Positions 52,256 to 61,204 of a stretch of 64,000 nt of DNA are shown here, one piece after another. Position 1 is the stretch's first letter, and each line of letters opens with the position of its first letter. Below the pieces are notes generated by a model. It saw only the letters and a program-made list of their open reading frames with translations. It made no database searches and had not been told where the DNA came from. Position numbers and translations under genes: made by a program. The DNA comes from JAPSGM01 sp963777045 (GTDB taxonomy: Bacteria > Chloroflexota > Limnocylindria > QHBO01), in assembly GCA_963777045.1 (NCBI GenBank), contig CAVZPD010000021.1, forward strand, positions 26,065 through 90,064. Reading direction: 5' to 3'.

Positions 52256-52497
52256 AGGGAGGCGGCACGTACCTTGCGCCTACGGGTGGCAGTTCGATTC
52301 TCGCACGCATTCCACGAGGGACCGGCAGGTTGGATTCACGGCGCCGTGCTCAGCTCCAGATTCGGGTGGTCCTCATACCACTCAGGTCCGAGGCCGCGCG
52401 CCCCCGGGGCGCCTCCGCAGACATGATCGAACGAGCGCGCGGGATCCTCGCCGGGCTTGTGCCGCAGGTTCCGGGCGACGACGAGCTGCAGGCCGAG

Positions 52498-52911
52498 CTA
52501 GAGGCCGCGCTGGCTGAGGTCGAGCGGATGGCGGCGACGAACGAGGTCGTCGATGCGGCTGAGTAGCGCATCGATGCTGAAGGGTTTCTTCAACGTCACG
52601 ACCGTGTAGCGGTCATCCAGCTGGTCCTCGATCTCGCGCAGCGCGAAGTTATCGGCCGAGCAGAGCAGGATCGGCGTCCCCTCCAGCTCGGGATCGTGAC
52701 GGACCTGCTGCGCGATGCCCCAGCCATGCAGCCCGTCGGAGCCGAGGCGAAGGTCGATCATGAGCACCTCGGGTCGCGATGCGCGGATCTGCTCGAGTGC
52801 ATCCTCGGCGGCGCCCTTGATCAGCGTCGTTTCGTAGCGGTCGCCCTCCAGGACGTCGGCCACCACCTCGAGGAACTCGCGGTTGTCGTTGACGACGGTC
52901 ACTCGGGCCAC
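52498..52911 (-). CDS. Stand-alone response-regulator receiver protein
   Basis: A 137-residue CheY-like domain: ARVTVVNDNREFLEVVADVL, phospho-acceptor D53 (LMIDLRLG), T/S position PILLCSAD and K104 (TLKKPFSIDALL). The second acidic pocket residue is Asn (NDN) rather than Asp, which may weaken Mg binding. No output domain and no kinase nearby. GTG 52911 is used, since GGAGA lies about five bases upstream; a longer start would enter the divergent promoter. Confidence 0.82.
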   Translation of the reverse strand: MARVTVVNDNREFLEVVADVLEGDRYETTLIKGAAEDALEQIRASRPEVLMIDLRLGSDGLHGWGIAQQVRHDPELEGTPILLCSADNFALREIEDQLDDRYTVVTLKKPFSIDALLSRIDDLVRRRHPLDLSQRGL

Positions 52912-52976
52912 GGAATCTCCAGCACTGCGGTTGGTCGGGATTGCGGTTGACTGCCGCACCGCAGGATACCGCGTGC

Positions 52977-52982
52977 TAGCCT
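52977..52982 (+). promoter_or_regulatory. -10 element TAGCCT, leaderless promoter
   Basis: TAGCCT ends six bases before GTG 52989, no ribosome site. The same hexamer and spacing occur before the secreted-protein gene at 62212. Confidence 0.45.
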
Positions 52983-52988
52983 CCAGCG

Positions 52989-53339
52989 GTGAATGACGAT
53001 CCAGCCGCCACCAACCCCAACCTGTATCACGTCGTCATGGAGAACGACCGCGTGCGTGTTCTGGAGTACCGGGATGTTCCCGGCGACCGGACCACTCCGC
53101 ACGGTCATCCCGACAGCGTGATGATCACCGCGTCCGGCTTTCGTCGCCGGCTCTCGTCAGGGGGTCACGAATCCGAGGTTGAGCTTGCACCCGGCCTTGT
53201 CCGATGGCTGGACGCCCAGGAGCACGTGGGCGAGAACATCGGCGAGACGCCGACGCACGTCTTCTTCGTCGAGCTGAAGGAACCCGCGCCCGGCAGCGAC
53301 CGAACGGACGAGCCCAGGCTGGGCCCCACCGCCGGCTAG
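52989..53339 (+). CDS. Cupin-domain protein, paralogue of the one at 49766
   Basis: A 116-residue cupin: LYHVVMENDRVRVLEYRDVP, RTTPHGHPDSVMITASG (metal His pair) and NIGETPTHVFFVELKEP. Same ENDRVRVLE signature as the protein at 49766 but more diverged, with a hydrophilic C-terminal tail (GSDRTDEPRLGP). Starts at GTG 52989 under a leaderless promoter. Stop touches the stop of the next minus-strand gene. Confidence 0.78.
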   Translation: MNDDPAATNPNLYHVVMENDRVRVLEYRDVPGDRTTPHGHPDSVMITASGFRRRLSSGGHESEVELAPGLVRWLDAQEHVGENIGETPTHVFFVELKEPAPGSDRTDEPRLGPTAG

Positions 53340-53705
53340 TCAGTCGGGCGACCGCATCCCGAAGAAGGGCCGCACCTCGATGGGCACGCCGATGGCGGCC
53401 GAGGTCTTCGAAGCCCAACTCAGCGCCGCCTGGCGGTCGGGCGCCTCGACGATGTAGAAGCCGCCGAGCACCTCCTTCGACTCCACGAAGGGGCCATCGG
53501 TGGTGGTGACCTTGCCGTTGCCGGCCCGCACGACGGCCGCGCGGTCGGGCGGCTCGAGTCGGGCGGAGAGAACGAGTGCGCCCGCGGCTTCCATCTCCTG
53601 CTCGAGGCCGGCGATCTTTTCGTAGCCGCGGCGCATCTCCTCCTCGGACATCGGCGCCTGGCTGGATTCGCCCGAGGTGTGGACGGCGAGAAGGTATCGG
53701 CTCAT
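53340..53705 (-). CDS. YCII-related (DGPF) protein
   Basis: A 121-residue ferredoxin-like YciI protein: MSRYLLAVHTSGESSQAPMS, ARLEPPDRAAVVRAG, and the family signature TDGPFVESKEVLGGFYIVEA followed by PDRQAALSWASK. YCII/DGPF proteins often accompany ECF sigma factors; none is adjacent here, although one lies 9 kb away. ATG 53705 is set by homology. Function unproven. Confidence 0.88.
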   Translation of the reverse strand: MSRYLLAVHTSGESSQAPMSEEEMRRGYEKIAGLEQEMEAAGALVLSARLEPPDRAAVVRAGNGKVTTTDGPFVESKEVLGGFYIVEAPDRQAALSWASKTSAAIGVPIEVRPFFGMRSPD

Positions 53706-53801
53706 TGGTCTGGTCCTCGTCTGCCCGGCAGGCTCCTCCCGCCGCTCGCCAATACCACGAACGGGCCGCGCGGGGATCGACACCCGCTTGCCGGATCGAG
53801 A

Positions 53802-54218
53802 TCAGGCGATGGGTTCGAGGAGGATCACCGGGATGACGCGCTCCGTCAGGGTCGGGTACTCCTTGAACTGCGGGAGCTGCTGCGCATGCTGCTCGTAGAG
53901 GCGTGCGCGCTCATGCTCGTCCTTGACCACGGTGGCCTTCGCCCTGAACGTCTCGCGCTCCGCCTCAATGGTGACCTCGGGGTGGGCCACGAGGTTGTGG
54001 TACCAGGCGGGGTTGGTGGGCGCACCGCTCTTCGAGGCGGCGATGACGTAGCGGTCGCCCTCGCGGCTGTAGGTGATGATCGACTCGCGCGCCTCGCCAC
54101 TCCGGGCACCGACGGTGTGCAGGATCATCAGTGGCTGGCCCCGCATCGGTCCGGAGGTCGGACGACCATTCTCGCGCACGTCGGCGGTCAGGGCGCGGGT
54201 GAAGGCCTCGTAGTCCAT
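53802..54218 (-). CDS. Deazaflavin (F420)-dependent nitroreductase family protein
   Basis: A 138-residue DDN-like protein: NGRPTSGPMRGQPLMILHTV then GARSGEARESIITYSREGDR, ASKSGAPTNPAWYHNLVAHP (diagnostic NPAWYHNL) and EVTIEAERETFRAKATVV. Cofactor F420 is inferred from family. ATG 54218 begins at the conserved helix. It is divergent from the TetR gene at 54326 and may be its target. Second member of this family in the window (other at 50244). Confidence 0.87.
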   Translation of the reverse strand: MDYEAFTRALTADVRENGRPTSGPMRGQPLMILHTVGARSGEARESIITYSREGDRYVIAASKSGAPTNPAWYHNLVAHPEVTIEAERETFRAKATVVKDEHERARLYEQHAQQLPQFKEYPTLTERVIPVILLEPIA

Positions 54219-54291
54219 TGGCGGGAGCTTCCTCGGTTGTCTTCTTGCTCGCGCGATTGTTGCATAAGCAACCAGATGCTGCATCGCGGGC

Positions 54292-54327
54292 TTGACGACG
54301 AGATGAAAGCGACTATCATATGACAGT
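54292..54327 (+). promoter_or_regulatory. TetR promoter with palindromic operator
   Basis: TTGACG (54292-54297), 16-base spacer, TATCAT (54314-54319), then six bases to GTG 54326: a strong leaderless promoter. ACTATCATATGACAGT (54312-54327) is a 16-bp palindrome with a single mismatched pair; it covers the -10 and start, an ideal autorepression site. Confidence 0.7.
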
Positions 54328-54916
54328 GACTACCAGTACGAACGCGACGAGCGATCGGCGCAGCCGTCGCCGGGCCCAGGTGATGGACCGCATCCAGCGC
54401 GTCGCCGTGCCGCGCTTCGCGGAGCGGGGGTTCAGTGGCGTGACCGTGGAGGAGATCGCCGCCGAGGCCGATGTCGCTCCCATCACCGTCTACCGGCACT
54501 TCGGGACGAAGGAGCGGCTGGTCCTGTGGGACCGGTTCGATCCACCCATCCTGGAGGAGATCGCGCGAGGGCTGCAGCACCAGCCGCCGCTCGCGGCGGT
54601 CCGGAGCGCGCTCGCGACACTGCTCGACGAGGTGTACGTGCGCGAGGCGCCCATGGCCCTGGCGCGCGCCTCGCTGATCGAACGGGAACCGTCGCTGAGG
54701 GCGGCGGCCGCCCTGGATTCGCGCGGCTTCGCGGCCGCCATCGCCGAGCTGGTCCACGCTGCCGGCGTGGACGAGTTCGAAGCCCGCGTGCTGGCAGAGG
54801 CGGCGGTCGCCGCGCTGGCGGCGTCCGTGACGGAGTGGCAGCGGCGGGCGGGAGAGACGCCGCTCGGCGACCTGATCGACCAGGCGTTCGCCGCGCTGCA
54901 GCGGGGTGCGCAGTGA
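54326..54916 (+). CDS. TetR-family regulator of the ABC exporter operon
   Basis: A 196-residue TetR protein: RAQVMDRIQRVAVPRFAERG, FSGVTVEEIAAEADVAPITV then YRHFGTKERLVLWDRF (recognition helix, YRHF). GTG 54326 is selected by the leaderless promoter; ATG 54320 lies inside the -10/start region. The stop overlaps the ABC ATPase start (GTGA), so repressor and transporter are co-expressed, typical of drug-efflux modules. Confidence 0.88.
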   Translation: MTTSTNATSDRRSRRRAQVMDRIQRVAVPRFAERGFSGVTVEEIAAEADVAPITVYRHFGTKERLVLWDRFDPPILEEIARGLQHQPPLAAVRSALATLLDEVYVREAPMALARASLIEREPSLRAAAALDSRGFAAAIAELVHAAGVDEFEARVLAEAAVAALAASVTEWQRRAGETPLGDLIDQAFAALQRGAQ

Positions 54917-55776
54917 GCGCGCAGCGGGCCATCGAGGTGCAGGACCTGGGCTTCGCCTACCCGGGCGCCGCGCACGCCGCGGTGGAGGACGTGAGCTTCA
55001 GCGTCGCCTCCGGAGAGGTGTTCGGCTTCCTGGGTCCCAGCGGCGCGGGCAAGACGACGACCCAGCAGTGCGTCATCGGCCTGCTGGCGGGCTGGAGCGG
55101 GAGGGTCGGCATCTTCGGGCGCGAGGTGCGTGAATGGGGGAGGGACCTGTACGACCAGATCGGCGTCGCCTTCGAACTGCCGGCCGGGTACGCGCGCCTC
55201 ACTGCGCGCGAGGACCTGGCGCACTTCGCCGCGCTGCACGCCACGACCCCACGCGACATCGACGAGCTGCTCGCGTCCGTCTGGCTGGCCGATGCCGCCG
55301 ACGCACCGGTGGGCACCTTCAGCAAGGGGATGCGCATCCGGCTCAACCTCGCGCGCGCGATGCTCCACAACCCCAGGCTGCTCTTCCTGGACGAGCCGAC
55401 CAGCGGCCTCGACCCGGCCACCGCGCGGCAGGTCCGCTCGCTCATCCTCGCCGAGCGGGAGCGAGGCACGTCGGTCTTCCTGACGACCCACGACATGGCG
55501 ACCGCCGATGCCGTCTGCGACCGCGTCGCGTTCATGGTCGAGGGGCGCATCGCCGCGACCGACAGCCCGCGCGCGCTACGGCTGGCCGGGGGGACCGGCT
55601 TTGTCCGGGTCGAGTTCCTCGACGAGGCGGGGAAGCGGCAGGAGCAGAGCTTCCCGCTGCATGGGGAGCAGGATGGCCTCGCCACCCTGCTCGCCTCGGG
55701 CCGCGTGGAGGCGATTCACTCCACGGAGGCATCGCTCGACGACGTCTTCGTCAAGCTCACCGGGAGGACCCTGTGA
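54913..55776 (+). CDS. ABC transporter ATP-binding protein
   Basis: A 287-residue ATPase: Walker A GPSGAGKTTTQQ (about residue 39), Q-loop region IGVAFELPAGYARL, signature FSKGMRIRLNLARAM (SKGM in place of SGGQ, as in ABC-2 exporters), Walker B LLFLDEPTSGLD and H-loop VFLTTHDMATAD. C-terminal 70 residues carry the extra domain common to drug/antibiotic exporters. Stop overlaps the permease start. Reminiscent of the Rv2688c fluoroquinolone exporter ATPase. Confidence 0.92.
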   Translation: MSAQRAIEVQDLGFAYPGAAHAAVEDVSFSVASGEVFGFLGPSGAGKTTTQQCVIGLLAGWSGRVGIFGREVREWGRDLYDQIGVAFELPAGYARLTAREDLAHFAALHATTPRDIDELLASVWLADAADAPVGTFSKGMRIRLNLARAMLHNPRLLFLDEPTSGLDPATARQVRSLILAERERGTSVFLTTHDMATADAVCDRVAFMVEGRIAATDSPRALRLAGGTGFVRVEFLDEAGKRQEQSFPLHGEQDGLATLLASGRVEAIHSTEASLDDVFVKLTGRTL

Positions 55777-57244
55777 CCGCGGCAGCGGCCCTGCCGCGCG
55801 TGCGCGGCCTGCTCAGGACGGAGCTTCGGCTGCTGGTCCGCATGTGGGTCCTCGGGTCGGCCGCCGTGGTGACCTTGCTCTGGAGCGCCGGTATTCAGCT
55901 CGTGCCGGTCGACGCGCGCGGCGTGGCGGTGCCGCTCATCCTGCTCATGGACCTGGCGGCGCTGGGCTTCTACTTCATCCCGTCGCTCATGGTGCTGGAG
56001 CGGGCGGAAGGGATCTCGTCTGCCATGCGCGTCACGCCGGCTCGAGCCGCTGAGCGCCTCGCCGTGCGAGCGGGCGCGCTCAGCGCAGCCTCCCTGGCGG
56101 CAGCCGTGATCCTCCTGCTCGCCTCCGGCCATGGACCGATGCCGACAGTCCTCCTGGGCGTGGCGAGCACCAGCATCACGTTCGCGCTCCTGGCCGTCGA
56201 TCATGGCCGGCCCTTTCGACACGCTCACCGCCTACATGGTCCGCGTCCCGCTGGTCGCCGTGCCGCTGCTGCTGCCCGCGCTGCTGGCGCACCTGGGCAT
56301 CTGGGACGGCTGGCTGCTGCAGCTGAGCCCCGCAACGGGACAGATGGCGCTGATGGCGGGTGACTTCTCCTGGCCGCTGCTCGGCTGGCAGCTGGCCTGG
56401 ATCATCGGCCTCTGGCTGCTGGCGCAGCGCGCGGTCGTGGCTCCGTTGCGGCCCGTCCGGATCGAGGCTGCCCGGCGCGCGGCCGGCCGCACTCGATCCT
56501 CCCGCGGCTTCAGCCCCTGGCAGGCGATTCGCTCCTTCGCCCGGACCGATCGCGCGACGCTGCTGCGCGACCCGCTGGTGCTGATGATCGTCGGTGGCGT
56601 GCCGGCGCTCGCAATCGCGGCGCGGCTGCTCGCGACCGTCGGCGCGAGCTGGATCTCCGACCGATTCGGCGTGGAGATCGGTCCGTACCTGCCGGTCATC
56701 TGGGGTCTCACGCTCGTGCTGCACACGCCCCTGATGTTCGGGTCGTTGGTCGGGCTCCTCTTCCTGGAGGATCGCGACGCCCGCCTGCTGCCGGTGATCG
56801 CCACCACGCGCGCCTCCATCGCCACGCTCGTCGCGTACCGCCTCGGGCGGACTGGTGCTCGCGACCGCGGTGATGCTGCCCATCGGCTTTGCGATCGCCG
56901 GTGTCTCGCATCCCGCAGGCTGGATTGGCCTACTGGCGACGGTGGTCGCAGCCTCCGCGCTGGCGCCGGTGCCGGCCCTGGCAATGGCCGCCCTCTCGCC
57001 GAACCGCGCGGCCGGAATGGCGTTGATGAAGGTGATCGGGCTGCCCTTCTACCTGCCACTGGCCGCCTGGTTCATCGGCCTGCCATGGGTGGTCGCCTTC
57101 GGGATGCTGCCATCGACCTGGAGCCTGTGGGCGCTCTGGGCCGATTCACCGCTGGCCGTCCTGGCTGCTGCATCGGTCGGCGTGGCGATCTCGGCTGGCG
57201 CATCCGCCCTCCTCGTACGGCGGCTGGCGCGCCGCATGGCCTGA
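55773..57244 (+). pseudogene. Fused ABC-2 permease with two +1 frameshifts
   Basis: Starting at GTG 55773 (overlapping the ATPase stop) the text runs RGLLRTELRLLVRMWVLGSA up to SITFALLAV, then after one extra base near 56203 continues IMAGPFDTLTAYMVRVPLVA, through a hydrophilic linker to FSPWQAIRSFARTDRATLLR, and after another extra base in the GGG near 56847 ends GLVLATAVMLPIGFAIAGVS ... LLVRRLARRMA. Removing both bases gives 489 residues with about twelve helices: two permease halves joined in one chain, each like the separate Rv2687c/Rv2686c subunits. Either a pseudogene or consensus error. Confidence 0.8.
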
Positions 57245-57264
57245 CCTCGCGTCCCGCCCCCCGT

Positions 57265-57853
57265 CTAGAGCCAGATGAGGACGACCATGCCCGCCAGCAG
57301 GAGCGCCAGCGCGACGCTCACCGCCCGATGCGTCCGCGGGCCGCTCACGAGCTGCCCCATGGCGTGGCCCCCCGCCGCCCAGACTGACGCCGACGGCGCG
57401 ACCACCACCATGATCACCGCCGCCATGGCCAGGCTGCCGACCACCACGTCGAGGTTCGGCAGTCGGAACGCACCGACCGCGCCAAGCACGAAGAACCAGG
57501 CCTTGGGGTTCACGAACTGGAAGGCGACCGCCTGCGCGAACGTCGGCGCAGCCGACGACATCGGCCTCGCGGACCGACGAGCTGCGGGCGATCTGGACCG
57601 CGAGCCAGAGCAGGTAGGCAGAGCCGGCCACCTTCAGCGCAACCTCGACCCATGGTGCGGCAGTGACCAATGCGCCGATGCCGGCCGCAACCGCCAGCAC
57701 CATGCCGCCCACGCCGACGACAACGCCGGCCACGTAGGGCAGGGCGGCCCGGAAGCCGAACCGGATGCCGGTTGCCCACAGGATCACGTTGTTCGGGCCT
57801 GGCGTGACCGCGGAGACGAAGGTGTAGCCGACCAGGCCGATGAGCGCCTCCAC
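57265..57853 (-). pseudogene. LysE/RhtB-family exporter with +1 frameshift
   Basis: Frame 1 from GTG 57853: ALIGLVGYTFVSAVTPGPNN, VILWATGIRFGFRAALPYVA, LLWLAVQIARSSSVREADVV. Frame 2: APTFAQAVAFQFVNPKAWFF, VLGAVGAF ... AGMVVLIWL-stop. Together a complete 195-residue LysE protein (PGPNN and NPKAWFF are the family marks) with one extra base near 57548. Exports amino acids or similar if functional. Confidence 0.85.
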
Positions 57854-57865
57854 CGGTGGAGCGGT

Positions 57866-59050
57866 CTAGCCCCTGGCTTCCGCCATGGCGGCCGCAAAGC
57901 GCGGGATGCCGGCCTCCACCATCTCGTCCGATGCGGTCAGGCTGATGCGGAACCATCCCGGCACCTCGACGATGGTGCCGGGCAGGACGAGGACGCGATG
58001 CTTCGCGAGGAGCTCGCCGAACGCCATGTCGTCAGCGATCGGGGCGCGGGCCATGGTGTAGAACGTGCCCTCCGGCATGGAGGCGTCGTAGCCCATCTCG
58101 CGAAGCGCCGGCACCAGCCGGTCGCGCCGCCGCTGGAGCGCCCCGAGATCGATGCTCATCTCCTCGAGGTCCGGCAGCGCGTGCTGCATGAGCGCGTTGG
58201 GGAAGGCGTACCCGGTCGCGAGCTGCTGCATGAAGAGCTCATCGCGGACCTCGGCCCGCTCGGGCAATGTCGGCGGCATGGTGACGTAGCCGATGCGCTG
58301 CCCCGGGTCGAGCAGCTGCTTCCCGTAGGAGTAGGTGATGAGCGTGTGCGGGTGGAATTCGGCGGGGCTGTGGAACTCGCGTCCGTCGAAGACGATCCGG
58401 TTGTACGGCTCGTCGGAGATGATCCAGACGGGGTGGCCGATCTGCTCCGCCTTCTCCGCCAGCATGGCTGCCAGCGCCTGCAGCGTCGCCGGGGGGTAGA
58501 CGCGCCCGCTCGGATTGTGCGGGGAGTTGATGAGGACGGCACGGGTGCGCGGACCGACGGAAGCCGCGATGCGTTCCACGTCGGGCTCGAACTCCGGCGG
58601 GTCCAGGTGGACCCGGATCGGCTCACCGCCCGCCGCCAGGATCAACAGCTCGTAGAAGAACCAGGGCGGCGAGAGGAAGAGGACCTCGTCGCCCGGATCG
58701 ATCAGCGTGTTCATGGCCACGGCCAGCGCACCGAAGCCGCCGTTCGTCATCGCGACGTCGGCCGGATCCCAGGCCAGGCCGGTGCGCCGCGTGAGCGTCC
58801 GGGCCACGATCCGTTGCGACTGCGGCTCCGACATCTTGTAGGCGAACCAATCCTTGTCCTGCGGCACGATTGCCCGCTGCATCGCGTCGACGTAGCTCGG
58901 CATCGCCGGCTCCTGGGGATTGCCGACGGCGAAGTTCGCGACGTCAGGCTCCAGGTTCAGGCGGTCGAACGGTCCGCTGAAGAAGGTGAGGAACGGGGCA
59001 ATGCTCTCGCGCAGGCGTGCGCGCTGTCGCGAGGGGTGTGTCGTCGTCAA
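57866..59050 (-). CDS. Class I/II PLP-dependent aminotransferase
   Basis: A 394-residue fold-type I enzyme: VGNPQEPAMPSYVDAMQRA, NGGFGALAVAMNTLIDPGDE, INSPHNPSGRVYPPATLQAL (Asn-Pro motif), IISDEPYNRIVFDG (Asp to pyridine N, Tyr) and SYSYGKQLLDPGQRIGYV, where K is the Schiff-base lysine. C-terminal Arg in GWFRISLTAS binds carboxylate. Start TTG 59050 with an AGGAA ribosome site; longer starts give Arg-rich antisense-like sequence. Amino-acid specificity unknown. Confidence 0.88.
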   Translation of the reverse strand: MTTTHPSRQRARLRESIAPFLTFFSGPFDRLNLEPDVANFAVGNPQEPAMPSYVDAMQRAIVPQDKDWFAYKMSEPQSQRIVARTLTRRTGLAWDPADVAMTNGGFGALAVAMNTLIDPGDEVLFLSPPWFFYELLILAAGGEPIRVHLDPPEFEPDVERIAASVGPRTRAVLINSPHNPSGRVYPPATLQALAAMLAEKAEQIGHPVWIISDEPYNRIVFDGREFHSPAEFHPHTLITYSYGKQLLDPGQRIGYVTMPPTLPERAEVRDELFMQQLATGYAFPNALMQHALPDLEEMSIDLGALQRRRDRLVPALREMGYDASMPEGTFYTMARAPIADDMAFGELLAKHRVLVLPGTIVEVPGWFRISLTASDEMVEAGIPRFAAAMAEARG

Positions 59051-59139
59051 TGAGGTTCCTGCCTGTGGGTTTCGGCGTGGCCGGCAAGTGTACGGCCGGG
59101 CCGGTCGACGGGGGCGTTCGAACTCGTCGCGGTGTGCCG

Positions 59140-59598
59140 TCACGTGGGCTTGCGTAGACGAAGCGCGAAGTCGCCGTAGCCGCGCTGCCGGTAGAACCCG
59201 ATCGCCTCGGTGTTGGCGGTCACGACGCTGAGGCGAACCTCTCGCGCTCCGCCCTCGCGCGCCGCCTCCTCGGCGACCCGCATCAGCTCGGTCGCCACGC
59301 CCCGGCGTCGCCACCGCGGACGCACGTACACGCGGCGGATCTCGGCGATGCGGAAGTACGGGCGCTGCGCGAACTCGACGCGCGCCGTGCCGATGAGCTC
59401 CACGTCCACCTCTGCCACGAAGAGGCGCGCCTCGGGCGAGGCAAGCACGTGCGTGACCTCGCCCAGCCAGTCTGGCTCACGGTCGCCGCGCGTCGGCCGA
59501 CCACCGCCGGCCCACTGGTCGACGTGCAGGCCGGCGTACTGGTCGGCGATCTCGGGTGCATCGGCCTCCGTGGCAGGTCGGATCCGAACGGTCGACAT
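59140..59598 (-). CDS. GNAT-family N-acetyltransferase
   Basis: A 152-residue GNAT: VRIRPATEADAPEIADQYAG, RIAEIRRVYVRPRWRRRGVA (acetyl-CoA loop RPRWRRRGVATELM) and RLSVVTANTEAIGFYRQRGY then FALRLRK. Complete, cytoplasmic, substrate unknown. Lies 89 bases upstream of the aminotransferase start, same strand. Confidence 0.88.
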   Translation of the reverse strand: MSTVRIRPATEADAPEIADQYAGLHVDQWAGGGRPTRGDREPDWLGEVTHVLASPEARLFVAEVDVELIGTARVEFAQRPYFRIAEIRRVYVRPRWRRRGVATELMRVAEEAAREGGAREVRLSVVTANTEAIGFYRQRGYGDFALRLRKPT

Positions 59599-59634
59599 CT
59601 CGGTGCCATGCTATCGCCGCGCTGGGCACTGGGT

Positions 59635-61077
59635 TCAGCTGACGGCGACGCCCGCCTCGCCCACGGCACGCTCGGCGAGCTTACGCACCATCCCACGGAA
59701 GATGAGCCCGTGCACCGGGTAGAGCCCGTACCAGTAGGCGAGCCCTGGCAGCCCCTTCGGCTCGAAGAACGCCGTCTGGACCAGACGGCTGCCGAGCCCC
59801 ATCGGCTCGACTTCGTACTGCAGCCAAGCGTGGCCGGGCACCTTCATCTCGGCCCGCAGCCGCAGGAGTCTCGGCCGGCGGATCTCCTCCACGCGCCAGA
59901 AGTCGAGCGCGTCGCCGCGGCGCAGGGTGGTCGGTGAGCGGCGCCCGAGCCGCATTCCGACGCCGCCGACCGCCCGGTCCATGGCCCCTCGCGTTCGCCA
60001 CAGGAAGTTGGCGTACGGCCATCCAGCCTCGCCGCCCAGCTGCTCGACCACCGCGAAGACGTCCTCCGGGCTGGCCCGGACCTCGTGCTGGCGGCGCTCG
60101 AGAAGCATGCCCTCGCGAGAGGTGAGGGTGAGCTCCTCGCGTTCGGGCGGTGCGAGGGAGTCGAACCAGGTCGACTCGACGTCGTGGCGGTCGGTGCGGT
60201 CGATCGCGCGCTGGAGCGCCTCGCCATAGGGGATCGGGTGCAGCCCGAAGGCCGCGGCCGGCCCGGGGTCGTGGACGACCACCTCGTTGCGCAGGCCCTC
60301 GATGAGCGGCCGCGCGATGGAGGCGGGGACCGGGGAGACGAGGCTCACCCAGTAGCTGCTGAGCCGGGGGGAGAGGACGGGGACGGGGATCATCACCCGG
60401 CGCAGGCCGCGGACGTCGGCGTAGGCCCTCATCATCTCGCCGTACGAGAGGACGTCTGGGCCGCCGATCTCCACGATTCCGGTGATCTCCGGGTGGTCGA
60501 GCGCGGCGGCGAGGTAGTCAAGCACGTCGCGGATCCCGATCGGCTGGCAGCGGGTGCTCACCCAGCGCGGGGTGACCATGACCGGGAGCCGCTCGGTGAG
60601 GTGGCGCAGGATCTCGAACGATGCGCTTCCCGAGCCGATGATCACCGCGGCGCGGAACTCGGTGACCGGCACGCCGTGCGCCGCCAGCTCCGCGCCGGTC
60701 TGCTGGCGGCTGGCCAGGTGCGGGGAGAGTCGATCGGCCCTCCGACCCAGGCCGCCCAGGTAGACGATCCGGCCAACGCCTGCTTCGCGGGCCGCCACCG
60801 CGAGGTTGGCCGCCGCCCGACGATCCTGCTCCGCGAACCGCCCCTCGCCGGCGCCCATCGAGTGGGCCAGGTAGTACGCCACCTCGACGCCCTCGAGCGC
60901 GGCGGGGAGCGTCTTGGGACGCAGGAGGTCGGCGGCGACGACGCGCGCGTGCGGGAACCGCTCCGCCAGGTTGGCAGGGTCGCGGCTCGTGAGCGTCAGG
61001 TCGTGGCCCGCGGCATCGAGGACGGCCGCGAGCCGGCCGCCGATGTAGCCGCTGGCGCCGATGATGAGCACGCGCAT
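59635..61077 (-). CDS. NAD(P)H-binding SDR-like protein with DUF2867 domain
   Basis: A 480-residue protein. N-terminal NmrA/SDR-like Rossmann domain: RVLIIGASGYIGGRLAAVLD (GASGYIG nucleotide loop), VAYYLAHSMGAGEGRFAEQD and FRAAVIIGSGSASFEILRHL. From about 320 a DUF2867 domain, related to SRPBCC folds: LERRQHEVRASPEDVFAVVE, WPYANFLWRTRGAMDRAVGG and LGSRLVQTAFFEPKGLPGLA. Widespread fused family; role unknown, maybe reduction of a hydrophobic substrate. Start ATG 61077. Confidence 0.88.
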   Translation of the reverse strand: MRVLIIGASGYIGGRLAAVLDAAGHDLTLTSRDPANLAERFPHARVVAADLLRPKTLPAALEGVEVAYYLAHSMGAGEGRFAEQDRRAAANLAVAAREAGVGRIVYLGGLGRRADRLSPHLASRQQTGAELAAHGVPVTEFRAAVIIGSGSASFEILRHLTERLPVMVTPRWVSTRCQPIGIRDVLDYLAAALDHPEITGIVEIGGPDVLSYGEMMRAYADVRGLRRVMIPVPVLSPRLSSYWVSLVSPVPASIARPLIEGLRNEVVVHDPGPAAAFGLHPIPYGEALQRAIDRTDRHDVESTWFDSLAPPEREELTLTSREGMLLERRQHEVRASPEDVFAVVEQLGGEAGWPYANFLWRTRGAMDRAVGGVGMRLGRRSPTTLRRGDALDFWRVEEIRRPRLLRLRAEMKVPGHAWLQYEVEPMGLGSRLVQTAFFEPKGLPGLAYWYGLYPVHGLIFRGMVRKLAERAVGEAGVAVS

Positions 61078-61204
61078 GGTGTTGATACGCTCACGATACC
61101 GTCCGGATCACATTCGTGGCGTAGCCGGCGTTCTACCATCAAGCGTCGCGGCGTGGCGAGGCCCGCCCGCGAGCGTGATCGACCGATGGGAGCAGCAACC
61201 AACC

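Noticed and set aside
52280..52310. GGCAGTTCGATTCTCGC resembling a tRNA T-arm
   Set aside because: The five bases either side of TTCGATT do not pair and no acceptor or anticodon arm can be drawn.
52423..52566. Short plus-strand helical frame (MIERARGILAGLVPQVPGDD)
   Set aside because: Overlaps the response-regulator gene antisense and lacks a ribosome site or leaderless -10; may be chance.
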